Source of the DNA: QQUK01 sp913009765
GTDB taxonomy: Bacteria; Zixibacteria; MSB-5A5; GN15; FEB-12
Length of the DNA: 9,840 nucleotides
NCBI GenBank assembly: GCA_937900185.1
Contig: CALCCW010000098.1
Span: 1 to 9,840 of the forward strand
Direction of reading: 5' to 3'
The notes below the pieces were generated by a model. The model ran no database searches and was not told where the DNA came from. It worked only from the letters and a program-made list of their open reading frames with translations. How positions within the stretch are numbered: position 1 is the stretch's first letter; the number at the start of each line of letters is the position of its first letter. The translations under genes and the position numbers were made by a program. Positions 1 to 6,242 of this stretch are shown here, piece by piece.

Positions 1-103
1 TATCGATGAGAAATCTACGTGTAGAAGAATCTAGTGAATAACGAACAAAGGTGTTATGAATCTACATTAATGTTAGTTTTAGTGCAAATTTATTTGGTAT
101 TTA
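1..103. other. Unassigned sequence beyond an adapter junction
   Basis: This stretch lies on the far side of an Illumina adapter and a T15 run, so its link to the rest of the window is not trustworthy. It is AT-rich. No reading frame longer than a few tens of codons is open, and no RNA gene or repeat was recognised. It may be a foreign or distant genomic fragment joined through the homopolymer. Confidence 0.6.
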
Positions 104-118
104 TTTTTTTTTTTTTTT
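104..118. repeat. T15 homopolymer next to the adapter
   Basis: Fifteen T residues sit directly against the outer end of the adapter. Short-insert Illumina reads that run past the end of the adapter often continue as poly-A. Read from the other strand, that gives exactly this poly-T followed by the adapter. The run is therefore probably a sequencing artefact, although a genuine AT-rich stretch could have helped the misjoin. Confidence 0.75.
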
Positions 119-176
119 AATGATACGGCGACCACCGAGATCTACACTCTTTCCCTACACGACGCTCTTCCGATCT
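119..176 (+). other. Illumina TruSeq universal (P5) adapter contamination
   Basis: All 58 bases match the TruSeq universal adapter, from AATGATACGGCGACCACCGA to the terminal GCTCTTCCGATCT. This is synthetic library DNA, not genome. Translated on the minus strand it gives the well-known contaminant tail RSEERRVGKECRSR..., which falsely extends the neighbouring lipoprotein frame. Genomic sequence resumes at 177. Confidence 0.99.
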
Positions 177-668
177 TTCCAAGTTGCTTTCATCTCCAAT
201 AAATCGTACAAATTTATAATTTTTATCAAATACGGCTACTTTTTTGAGTTCAGTATCCGAGACATAAATATTTTTTTCATTATCTAATATAACATATACA
301 GGCTCAAGAAGATAACCATAACTCCCAAGTGAATTAAAAAATTCAGATGTTCCCGATTTGAAATCAAATACTAATATACCTTTTTTAGATGTATCTGCAA
401 TAAATAGTTTTGACTTTGCCTGAAAATTAATACCGTACGGTTTACCGATTGTTGTCGGTTTAGTTTTTCCAATAAAAAAATCTCTTATTTTTCCCAAAAA
501 AGAGCGACTAAGATTTTCACTGCCGTAAATTGACTTGACATACTTGATTCGAGGAGATTGAGGTGCATGAGGCCATGATATATCAATTAACTCTTTTGGT
601 GGATGCGTACAACCAACCATTGTGAAAATCAAGCCGATTATGATTAAAGTTTTTCTCATATTATTCAT
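177..668 (-). CDS. NHL-type beta-propeller lipoprotein, 3' end lost at the adapter
   Basis: Exported lipoprotein with the start of a beta-propeller, probably anchored in a membrane facing the periplasm or cell surface. The chosen start at 668 gives MNNMRKTL..., a hydrophobic stretch and a lipobox-like MVGC, with the lipidated Cys at residue 20. The ATG overlaps the TGA of the upstream cytochrome gene as ATGA, so translation is probably coupled; a second ATG three codons later is also possible. Two propeller blades are visible: one around GKPYGINF...LFIADT and one around EPVYVILD...IYVSDT...VAVFD. They resemble the NHL blades of the protein at 3081-4628. Genuine coding stops at GDESNLE; everything after that is adapter. 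A full family member would have about six blades, so more than half of the gene is probably missing. Its partner is inferred to be the adjacent decaheme cytochrome. Confidence 0.85.
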
Positions 669-1765
669 AATACATCCGTATGGCAGCCTATACAAGTGAA
701 CTCTTCTGTTATACGAAGTAAATGGTCGGAATCAGTTGCATGAGGGTTGTGGCAGGAAATACATTCTAAATTACCGTTTTCATTTAATTCAACATTTACT
801 TTTTGTTTTGGTTTTACATTATAAGGGTGAGAATGCCATTTCATAGATTTGTTCGGGTTATGGCATCCCATGCAAACCTCTTCAGAACTTTTTACAAGTA
901 CCCATTTATTTGATGTGGAATGGGGGTCGTGACAAGCAGAGCATTGCCCTTTTTTAAAGGGACTATGAATGACTCTTTTATCTTTGGTTTTTTCTTCTAA
1001 TTCAATATGACATGAAAAACAAAGAATTTGTTCGGGACTTACCAGATTATGGTCATATTTTGAACCGTGGGGATTGTGGCATATAGTACAACTGCCGCCG
1101 GCGACAGGTCCATGGATATAATCTTGTGAGAAAAGACCAATCTTATCGGTATGACAATTAAAACAAAGGTTTGTTTCTGAACCGGCGTATGATGACGAAC
1201 TGTTTGACTTATTATTTAATTGATGACAGTTAACACAATTTCTGTTTTCAACTTTTGTATGTTTTTTAAATTTTTCTTTAAATCCCCGATGGCAGTCTAA
1301 ACAACCGGAGTCATTTGAAAGAGAGTCTGTTTCTTTAATATATTTACTATGACACTTGTTGCAGGCAGTGAAATCTTCATTTTTATGATATGTAAAAGGT
1401 GGAAATAATTTTTTATATTTTCTATTAATTTCAGGACCATACATTATTTCAATTACTGCTTTATTGTCAACAGCGGAAGAACTTCCGCTATAAATAGGAA
1501 TGACTGTAACTTCATTGATTCCATACCCAAAAGTTATAGAAGCATGGAAGATAGAATCTTTCACAAGCAGGTCAAATAGTTTTTTATCATTTAGTAAAAT
1601 TTCAACAATTGGGGCATCTGTTTTACCTACAATATGCAGTTGATTTGAAAGAGTAGAAATATAGGGTGGAGGGGTAAGTATTTCCAGCACTTTTTCTGCC
1701 TGAACTTGTTGAGCAAGAGCGGTCCACATAATTAATACCAATATGACAGTTATTATTTTTCTCAT
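665..1765 (-). CDS. Exported decaheme doubled-CXXCH cytochrome c with N-terminal Ig-like domain
   Basis: Electron-carrier protein of 366 residues. Residues 1-23 are a signal peptide (cleavage likely VQA/E). Residues about 26-110 form a predicted beta-rich, Ig-like module without cysteines (pattern V.G.T..P.VEI..N, then G.N.V.V). Residues 135-366 carry ten CXXCH heme sites: CNKCH135, CLDCH155, CVNCH177, CFNCH201, CTICH226, CFSCH249, CSACH275, CMGCH298, CISCH335 and CIGCH358. The later ones form pairs in which the first site is followed by NPH or DPH, the doubled-CXXCH signature. The gene is rich in Lys. The ATG lies only 8 nt past the U-tract of the terminator of the preceding cytochrome gene, and no good Shine-Dalgarno is visible. 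Expression may thus depend on read-through. The next gene, an NHL lipoprotein, overlaps its stop by 4 nt. The Ig-like domain may serve docking at the cell surface or in a complex (inference). Confidence 0.93.
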   Translation of the reverse strand: MRKIITVILVLIMWTALAQQVQAEKVLEILTPPPYISTLSNQLHIVGKTDAPIVEILLNDKKLFDLLVKDSIFHASITFGYGINEVTVIPIYSGSSSAVDNKAVIEIMYGPEINRKYKKLFPPFTYHKNEDFTACNKCHSKYIKETDSLSNDSGCLDCHRGFKEKFKKHTKVENRNCVNCHQLNNKSNSSSSYAGSETNLCFNCHTDKIGLFSQDYIHGPVAGGSCTICHNPHGSKYDHNLVSPEQILCFSCHIELEEKTKDKRVIHSPFKKGQCSACHDPHSTSNKWVLVKSSEEVCMGCHNPNKSMKWHSHPYNVKPKQKVNVELNENGNLECISCHNPHATDSDHLLRITEEFTCIGCHTDVL

Positions 1766-1773
1766 CTATTTTT

Positions 1774-1810
1774 AAAAAAGCAGAGTCCCAAGCAAAAGCC
1801 CGGACTCTGC
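1774..1810 (-). terminator. Rho-independent terminator of the decaheme gene at 1857-3005
   Basis: On the minus strand a perfect 9-bp stem, GCAGAGTCC (1810-1802) with GGACTCTGC (1788-1780), can extend through a GGGC/GCTT inner stem around a TTTT loop. It is followed directly by T6 (1779-1774). It lies 46 nt past the stop of the upstream gene and 8 nt before the ATG of the next gene, so it should separate strong expression of the former from weaker expression of the latter. Confidence 0.92.
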
Positions 1811-1856
1811 CAATAATTTAAGCAATAAACTCTTAAATCTTAAAAGTTTAAAATCC

Positions 1857-3005
1857 TTAGTTCGCAGTATGACATGCTTGACATAATTGGTTTGTTAAAC
1901 CGTTTTCATGTCTTAAGAAATATGCACCATCGACACCGGTATTACCTTGTCTGTGAACAGAGTGACATGTTTCACAAACCATCATATTTGCTGTAGCACC
2001 TGACCAGTCAGTACCCGCTGTACCATCTTCATCAATTTGGTTAGCCCAAGGAAGTGCCGGGGTTAAACCGTTATTCATGGTGATGTCAGTTGGGATTCCT
2101 GTATAGTGAGTGTTAGCACCAACAGGAGGAGCACCGGTAGCATTATGACATGAAGTACAGAATGCCGAGTTGGTGTTATCTGCTGTTAATAAGTAACCGG
2201 TTGCGGTAGCTGCTGGATCATGAACTTCATGACAGAGATTACAGCCGTTTGTAGGTGTTAAACCTGTTGTTGTGATAGTTGGATGTTTTGTCTCTGTTCC
2301 ATCAGCAATAGCTTGAGCATAGTCAAAAACGTCAGTAGCAGATACGCCGCCTGTACCTGCTGCTGCGACTGCCGGAGCAGTACCGTTATGACAGCTAATA
2401 CAGAAAGCACCATAATACGCACCTGGTTGGTTGTCAGCCAACAAAATCGGATTGGTTAAACCAGCCGGATTCGTTGTTTGATTTGTAGCACCGTGAGGTG
2501 TGTGACACTGGTTACAAGTAAATGTGCCACCGTTTGTAAAGTGGGTAATACCTGCAGTGTGATCACCTAAACCTTCAGCCCCTGAGAAAGGAGTAGCACC
2601 ATGGCAAGTTTCACAGTAGTTACCATTTGTTTCAGTAACAACTAAGAATTTACCGGTGTTATTTGGGTTTTGAGTGTGAACATCGTGACAGGCACCATCT
2701 CCTGAACAGTCGGTTCCGACCGCAGCATGTTGTTCTTTGGCAGCATCAAATGCTGTTGTGGTACCAACAGTTGTAACAGAACCGTCATGACAAGTGTAAC
2801 AAAGATCCTGTACACCAGAGAAAGTTCCACTTGGAGTTGAACTCCAAAGATTTGCACCACCGGCGTTATGTGGTACATGACACGCAAAACAAAGCTGTGT
2901 TCCAGATCCTGTCAAATCATGATCAGATCCTGCAACGTTTGCAAATGATGTCATTGGCAGACTGATAATAGTCAGCACTATGACGAATGTTAATAGTTTT
3001 TTCAT
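1857..3005 (-). CDS. Acidic secreted decaheme cytochrome c, candidate extracellular or filament-forming cytochrome
   Basis: 382 residues with a signal peptide 1-22 (SFA/N). The mature part is built from five doubled heme units. Nine CXXCH sites start at residues 39, 69, 131, 164, 202, 255, 283, 344 and 375. The tenth site is CX5CH (C100, C106, H107), which occupies the first-heme position of unit two. Each unit keeps the CHxxH signature (CHVPH, CHDVH, CHTPH, CHEVH, CHSVH). All 20 cysteines belong to heme motifs, and 12 further His residues can serve as distal ligands. The mature chain is rich in Ala, Gly, Thr and Asn, with about 29 Asp/Glu against 5 Lys/Arg, unlike its Lys-rich neighbours. 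It has its own promoter, a perfect AGGAGGT 8 nt from the ATG and a strong terminator, which suggests high expression. An extracellular, possibly nanowire-type, role is inference. A soluble periplasmic carrier is the main alternative. Confidence 0.93.
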   Translation of the reverse strand: MKKLLTFVIVLTIISLPMTSFANVAGSDHDLTGSGTQLCFACHVPHNAGGANLWSSTPSGTFSGVQDLCYTCHDGSVTTVGTTTAFDAAKEQHAAVGTDCSGDGACHDVHTQNPNNTGKFLVVTETNGNYCETCHGATPFSGAEGLGDHTAGITHFTNGGTFTCNQCHTPHGATNQTTNPAGLTNPILLADNQPGAYYGAFCISCHNGTAPAVAAAGTGGVSATDVFDYAQAIADGTETKHPTITTTGLTPTNGCNLCHEVHDPAATATGYLLTADNTNSAFCTSCHNATGAPPVGANTHYTGIPTDITMNNGLTPALPWANQIDEDGTAGTDWSGATANMMVCETCHSVHRQGNTGVDGAYFLRHENGLTNQLCQACHTAN

Positions 3006-3013
3006 ACCTTAAT

Positions 3014-3020
3014 ACCTCCT
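3014..3020 (-). promoter_or_regulatory. Consensus Shine-Dalgarno AGGAGGT
   Basis: A perfect AGGAGGT on the minus strand, 8 nt before the ATG at 3005. It fixes the start of the decaheme gene. It is the strongest ribosome binding site in the window; the neighbouring genes have weaker ones such as AAGGA or AGGA, or none that is clear. Confidence 0.9.
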
Positions 3021-3034
3021 AAGAGTACGAAGTT

Positions 3035-3063
3035 GTTATAAATACACATGGTGAAATTGTTAA
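3035..3063 (-). promoter_or_regulatory. Putative sigma70-type promoter of the decaheme gene
   Basis: The minus strand reads TTAACA (3063-3058), a 17-nt spacer, then TATAAC (3040-3035), each one base from consensus. A start of transcription near 3028 would give a short leader of about 23 nt containing the AGGAGGT site. The prediction is by eye in an AT-rich spacer, where chance matches are common. Confidence 0.6.
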
Positions 3064-3076
3064 TATTGAATTTCAC
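3051..3076. promoter_or_regulatory. Perfect 8-bp inverted repeat over the -35 element, candidate operator or hairpin
   Basis: GTGAAATT (3051-3058) and AATTTCAC (3069-3076) are perfect inverted repeats around a 10-nt centre. The dyad straddles the predicted -35 box (3058-3063), as expected for a dimeric regulator binding site. It also begins 4 nt after the TAA of the NHL gene, so in read-through mRNA it would fold as a hairpin. It lacks a following U-tract, so it is not a typical terminator. Confidence 0.55.
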
Positions 3077-3080
3077 GTTT

Positions 3081-4628
3081 TTATCCAATTTTAAATACTA
3101 AAAGTTGATGAGGAACACGGTTAATAACATAAAAACGTCCATCTTTTATAAACATTCCCCGAGGAGTCAGTAAAATATTATCAGTATCATCAAATGTTGT
3201 AATAGCAGCTTTTACTTCTCCTTCAGGAGTAAATACTTGTACTATATTGCCTAAACCGTCAGAAATCCAAAGACGACCATCTATATTTTCAATAATAGCT
3301 TTTGGACGACCAAAAGTACCGGCAGACTGCCCCGGTTCTCCGAATTTACGGATAAATTTACCATTGATATCAAATTGTTGAATACGACAGTTTATTACAT
3401 CTACAACTGAAATTATATTATCTTTTGAAACAGAAATTCCATCAGGGAAGATAAATTGTGAATCTTCAGAACCGCGTTTACCAACTTCAAATAAGATTTT
3501 TCCGTTCTGGTCAATTTTCATGAAACGATGATTGCCGGCATCAGTTACAAGTAAGTTACCATCATCTAATACAGCAATTCCATTTGGTCTGAACTTTTCT
3601 TGGTCCGGGGTGGTATTGATTCTAATCCGTTTTACAAATTTGCCGTCATTTGAAAATACTTGAATATCGTGGTTTGTAACATCCCCTACATAGATTAAAT
3701 CGGATTTATCTATTGTCATAGACATCGGTAAAGAGAAAGTTCCGTCACTAGCAATATCTTCTTTACCTGATTTGGTTTTCTCACCAAAAGAGAATAGAAA
3801 CTTACCATTGTTGTCAAAACAATGTATTTTTTGGTTTAAAGCATCTGCGATAAAAATATTCCCTTTAGAATCAACAACAACATCCGAAGGCTGATTCATG
3901 TCACCTAAACTACCTGCTGTCTTGATATCAAATAAAAATGTGAGCTTGATATCTTCTAAGACAATATTATTTGCGGCGGCTTCTAATGCTTTTTGCTCAT
4001 CCATACTAAAACCGAATTTAATTGATCTTTCTTCTGAGTATTGAGTTTCTTCAAACTCTTCATTAAGAGCCGTTAAGACATAGTAATATGTTTCACCTTT
4101 TGTCATACCTTCTTTATCAGCGTATTTTGAGGCTTGGGAAGAGCCGACTAATTCATACTCTCCACCTGCTGTTGCTGACCTATATATATTGTATGCCATC
4201 GCACCACCAACATTATCCCAATTCAAGAAAATTTTGTTTCTATCCAATCTCAATCCTACCCAAATTGGAGCTTGAAAAGCACCGGCTTTTGCCCCCGGGA
4301 TAGTTATAGACTTATCGGTGGACATAAGTTCACCGGAACTGGTAACAGCAGCAATTTTATAATGATATACTGTTCCGGATGTTATATCGCTATCAAAATA
4401 TTGAGTCTTTGAGGTTGTTGTAAGAACTGTAAACTCTCCGCCGTCAGCAGCACGGTAGATTTTATAATCAGTGCTTCCGTCGATAGCTTTCCACTTGAGT
4501 CCGACTTTACCTTTTACAAAAAAAGCACCAATCCAACCCGGACCATCGGCAGCTAATGCAAAAGAGATAAAACAAACGATTATCAGGAATATAGTTAATA
4601 CTAATTTAATAATTGAGCGGTTTTGCAT
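3081..4628 (-). CDS. Exported FN3-FN3-NHL beta-propeller protein
   Basis: 515 residues from the preferred start at 4628, which has AAAGGA 7 nt upstream; in-frame ATGs at 4652 and 4646 lack a well-placed ribosome site. Residues 1-26 are a signal peptide (ALA/A). Two fibronectin type III-like domains follow at about 29-110 and 119-205, with the typical W...Y.IYR...Y.Y.I/V.A pattern. From about 240 to the end there are six NHL-type blades, for example QPSDVVVD...IFIAD, RPNGIAVL...LLVTD and FPDGISVS, enough for a complete six-bladed propeller. There is no heme motif; the lone cysteines are not in CXXCH. Such proteins bind partners rather than catalyse. NHL proteins next to multiheme cytochromes are known from electron-transfer clusters, including, from memory, one near omcS in Geobacter. 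A role in docking, folding or anchoring the cytochrome encoded 75 nt downstream is inferred. Confidence 0.9.
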   Translation of the reverse strand: MQNRSIIKLVLTIFLIIVCFISFALAADGPGWIGAFFVKGKVGLKWKAIDGSTDYKIYRAADGGEFTVLTTTSKTQYFDSDITSGTVYHYKIAAVTSSGELMSTDKSITIPGAKAGAFQAPIWVGLRLDRNKIFLNWDNVGGAMAYNIYRSATAGGEYELVGSSQASKYADKEGMTKGETYYYVLTALNEEFEETQYSEERSIKFGFSMDEQKALEAAANNIVLEDIKLTFLFDIKTAGSLGDMNQPSDVVVDSKGNIFIADALNQKIHCFDNNGKFLFSFGEKTKSGKEDIASDGTFSLPMSMTIDKSDLIYVGDVTNHDIQVFSNDGKFVKRIRINTTPDQEKFRPNGIAVLDDGNLLVTDAGNHRFMKIDQNGKILFEVGKRGSEDSQFIFPDGISVSKDNIISVVDVINCRIQQFDINGKFIRKFGEPGQSAGTFGRPKAIIENIDGRLWISDGLGNIVQVFTPEGEVKAAITTFDDTDNILLTPRGMFIKDGRFYVINRVPHQLLVFKIG

Positions 4629-4742
4629 GTTAAATTCCTTTTTCATAATCAAAACGATTGATCTCTTACATTATTGGTTTATTATCACTACTTGTTATTA
4701 TATTCACATTGTTATATGCAACTGCTATGCCATAATTGTCAG

Positions 4743-4792
4743 AAACCCACTCTTGTTTTACAATCAGAAGAAAAGCTGTTTTCTTTGGGTTT
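4743..4792 (-). promoter_or_regulatory. Nested inverted repeats in the mRNA leader of the FN3-NHL gene
   Basis: On the minus strand an outer pair AAACCC (4792-4787) and GGGTTT (4748-4743) encloses a 7-bp hairpin AAGAAAA/TTTTCTT (4785-4779 with 4774-4768) with a 4-nt loop. The leader downstream of the predicted promoter could therefore fold. The inner stem is AT-only apart from one G-C pair, and no regulatory family was recognised. Confidence 0.35.
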
Positions 4793-4877
4793 ATAGAGCG
4801 ATTTATGTTTATTTGTTGTTTCATCTTTACAGTTTACACCTTATTCTATATGACAACATTGTGACATTATTGTGAAA

Positions 4878-4906
4878 AAAATAACAAATAAGTCTGCATT
4901 TGTCAA
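4878..4906 (-). promoter_or_regulatory. Putative sigma70-type promoter upstream of the FN3-NHL gene
   Basis: The minus strand shows a perfect TTGACA (4906-4901), a 17-nt spacer and TATTTT (4883-4878). Transcription would start near 4871 and leave an untranslated leader of about 240 nt before the ATG at 4628. It probably drives the FN3-NHL gene, perhaps with read-through into the decaheme gene. Confidence 0.55.
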
Positions 4907-5155
4907 GATAATTATACTCTTATTTCTATTATTTTCGGTAAAAAAAAAGAAAAGTTTAACAGAAAAAAGACCGCTTTTTCTATTCTTTTAACTGTAAGGG
5001 GTACAGGGTGTTGGGTTGCCGCTGGTTAGTAAGTGATAATTAACATTAAATGGGCAGGCATAATCTATTAAGAAGTATATTAGTTAACGCTTGATTAAAG
5101 ATAGAGAAGATGATGAAAAAACCTTCTCACAGATATGTTTTTTATATTTAAAATA

Positions 5156-6232
5156 TCATTTAGAAAGCAGCAAATTTTCGTTATTGGCTCCATGTGGATT
5201 ATGGCAAGAGGTGCATTTTTGCATGTTAATATCTCCGGTATGTTTCTTTTGAAAGTCGGTATCATCTGTGTCATGACAATTAGTGCATAGGTCAGGTTGA
5301 AGTTCAACAAAAACACCCCCATGAGGGTCGTGACAGGTCATACAGCCATCATCAACAGCAGCATGTGGAAATTCTAAATTGAGTGTTTCTTCAATATCCG
5401 GGTGGCAGGTAAAGCAAAGTGAGGGAGTTTCATCTACCAAATTCTGATTTTCTTTCTGGAAATGGGGGTTATGGCAAATTGTACAAGATTCATCTTCAAG
5501 TACAGAATGTTTGTCAGTTCCGGTTACTTTCTCTTTTAAATCTTCATGACAGGTTATACATAAATCAATAGAGTCAAATTTCAATAATGAAGAGTGTTCA
5601 GAGTTATGCCCATCATGACAGTTGTTACAGGAGTTTACATCGTCAGCTGTATGCATGTTATCCGGGGGGTAGTTAGTTATTATATTACCATGGCATTCAA
5701 GGCACATATATCCTATTGGCATCTGAAATAATGCACCAAAAATTGAACCGTGTGGAGTATGGCACTTGATACAGCCTCCTTCCGCATAGGGAACATGTTT
5801 TGTACCAACAGCTTCTGCGGGGTCGTCGTGGCACTCTAAACAGACTGTACTTTTTGGAGAAATTAAAAGATTTTTATAATCAGATGCATGAGGAGTGTGG
5901 CATGAGATACAGCTTTCCTCATCTAAAATTGGTGCGTGTATATTATCTTCGGTAAGGTCATCAAGAATGTTATGGCACTTAGTGCAAAGGTTTACGATTG
6001 TATCTTTGAATTCTATTTTATTTCTAAAGCCGTGAAACTGATGACAGTTGTCACATTTTTTTTCTTTAAAAGGTTTATGTATAAATTTTTTCTTATCAGA
6101 AAACCTTTTATAATATTTGGGATGACATTTCAAACATCGTTCTTCCTGTTTTTTTTTACCCGCGGTAGATACAACATACAACAGTGGTATAATAAGAAGA
6201 GATATTAGTAATATTTTTCCGATTTTTTTCAT
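5156..6232 (-). CDS. Exported 14-heme doubled-CXXCH cytochrome c
   Basis: 358 residues: signal peptide about 1-24 (STA/G), then an almost continuous heme array. Fourteen CXXCH sites start at residues 33, 60, 83, 108, 131, 154, 177, 202, 225, 250, 273, 297, 316 and 340. Site spacing is near 23-27 residues, except for a shorter 19-residue step between sites 12 and 13. Apart from the first and last sites, they fall into pairs: the first of each pair is followed by PH, FH or GH two residues on, the second by an acidic or polar segment. The chain begins and ends with half a pair, which would suit end-to-end electron transfer (inference). No membrane anchor is seen beyond the signal sequence, so it is probably a periplasmic or outer-surface electron carrier with bis-His hemes. 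The start lies 10 nt after the stop of the LolA-like gene, so the two are co-transcribed. The ribosome binding site is weak. Confidence 0.94.
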   Translation of the reverse strand: MKKIGKILLISLLIIPLLYVVSTAGKKKQEERCLKCHPKYYKRFSDKKKFIHKPFKEKKCDNCHQFHGFRNKIEFKDTIVNLCTKCHNILDDLTEDNIHAPILDEESCISCHTPHASDYKNLLISPKSTVCLECHDDPAEAVGTKHVPYAEGGCIKCHTPHGSIFGALFQMPIGYMCLECHGNIITNYPPDNMHTADDVNSCNNCHDGHNSEHSSLLKFDSIDLCITCHEDLKEKVTGTDKHSVLEDESCTICHNPHFQKENQNLVDETPSLCFTCHPDIEETLNLEFPHAAVDDGCMTCHDPHGGVFVELQPDLCTNCHDTDDTDFQKKHTGDINMQKCTSCHNPHGANNENLLLSK

Positions 6233-6242
6233 ATAACTACTA

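Larger units (their letters stand above)
4629..5155. other. Gene-free intergenic region of 527 nt with promoter and structured leader
   Basis: No convincing coding frame exists on either strand; open frames here are AT-rich, lack homology-like features and lack ribosome sites. The right part (5156 downward on the minus strand) trails the 14-heme gene and has only a weak 6-bp hairpin, GAGAAG/CTTCTC (5128-5123 with 5109-5104), without a good U-tract. A G-rich tract lies at 4998-5025, a promoter at 4878-4906, and a leader of about 240 nt runs to the FN3-NHL gene. No known riboswitch class was recognised; the GEMM cyclic-dinucleotide core was looked for and not seen. Confidence 0.7.

Noticed and set aside
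3..41. Plus-strand frame ending in MRNLRVEESSE and a stop, as the C-terminus of another gene
   Set aside because: Too short to support, and on the doubtful side of the adapter junction.
117..695. A 192-residue reading frame with C-terminal RSEERRVGKECRSR...
   Set aside because: The last 19 residues are translated adapter, and the first nine lie upstream of the coupled ATG. Genuine coding is 177-668.
2642..2887. Minus-strand frame of 81 codons inside the decaheme gene
   Set aside because: Out-of-frame shadow of a clearly coding heme gene.
4471..4875. Plus-strand open frame of 134 codons in the spacer upstream of the FN3-NHL gene
   Set aside because: It runs antisense into the signal-peptide region of the FN3-NHL gene. 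It is dominated by AT-rich Ile/Leu/Tyr/Cys codons and has no ribosome site or recognisable domain.
5104..5128. Terminator after the 14-heme gene
   Set aside because: The stem is only 6 bp with a 13-nt loop, and the following minus-strand bases (TATCTTT) are not a proper U-tract. Termination may occur here but cannot be claimed.
5095..5322. Minus-strand frame of 75 codons over the 3' end of the 14-heme gene
   Set aside because: Out-of-frame shadow of the cytochrome, with no ribosome site or protein-like pattern.
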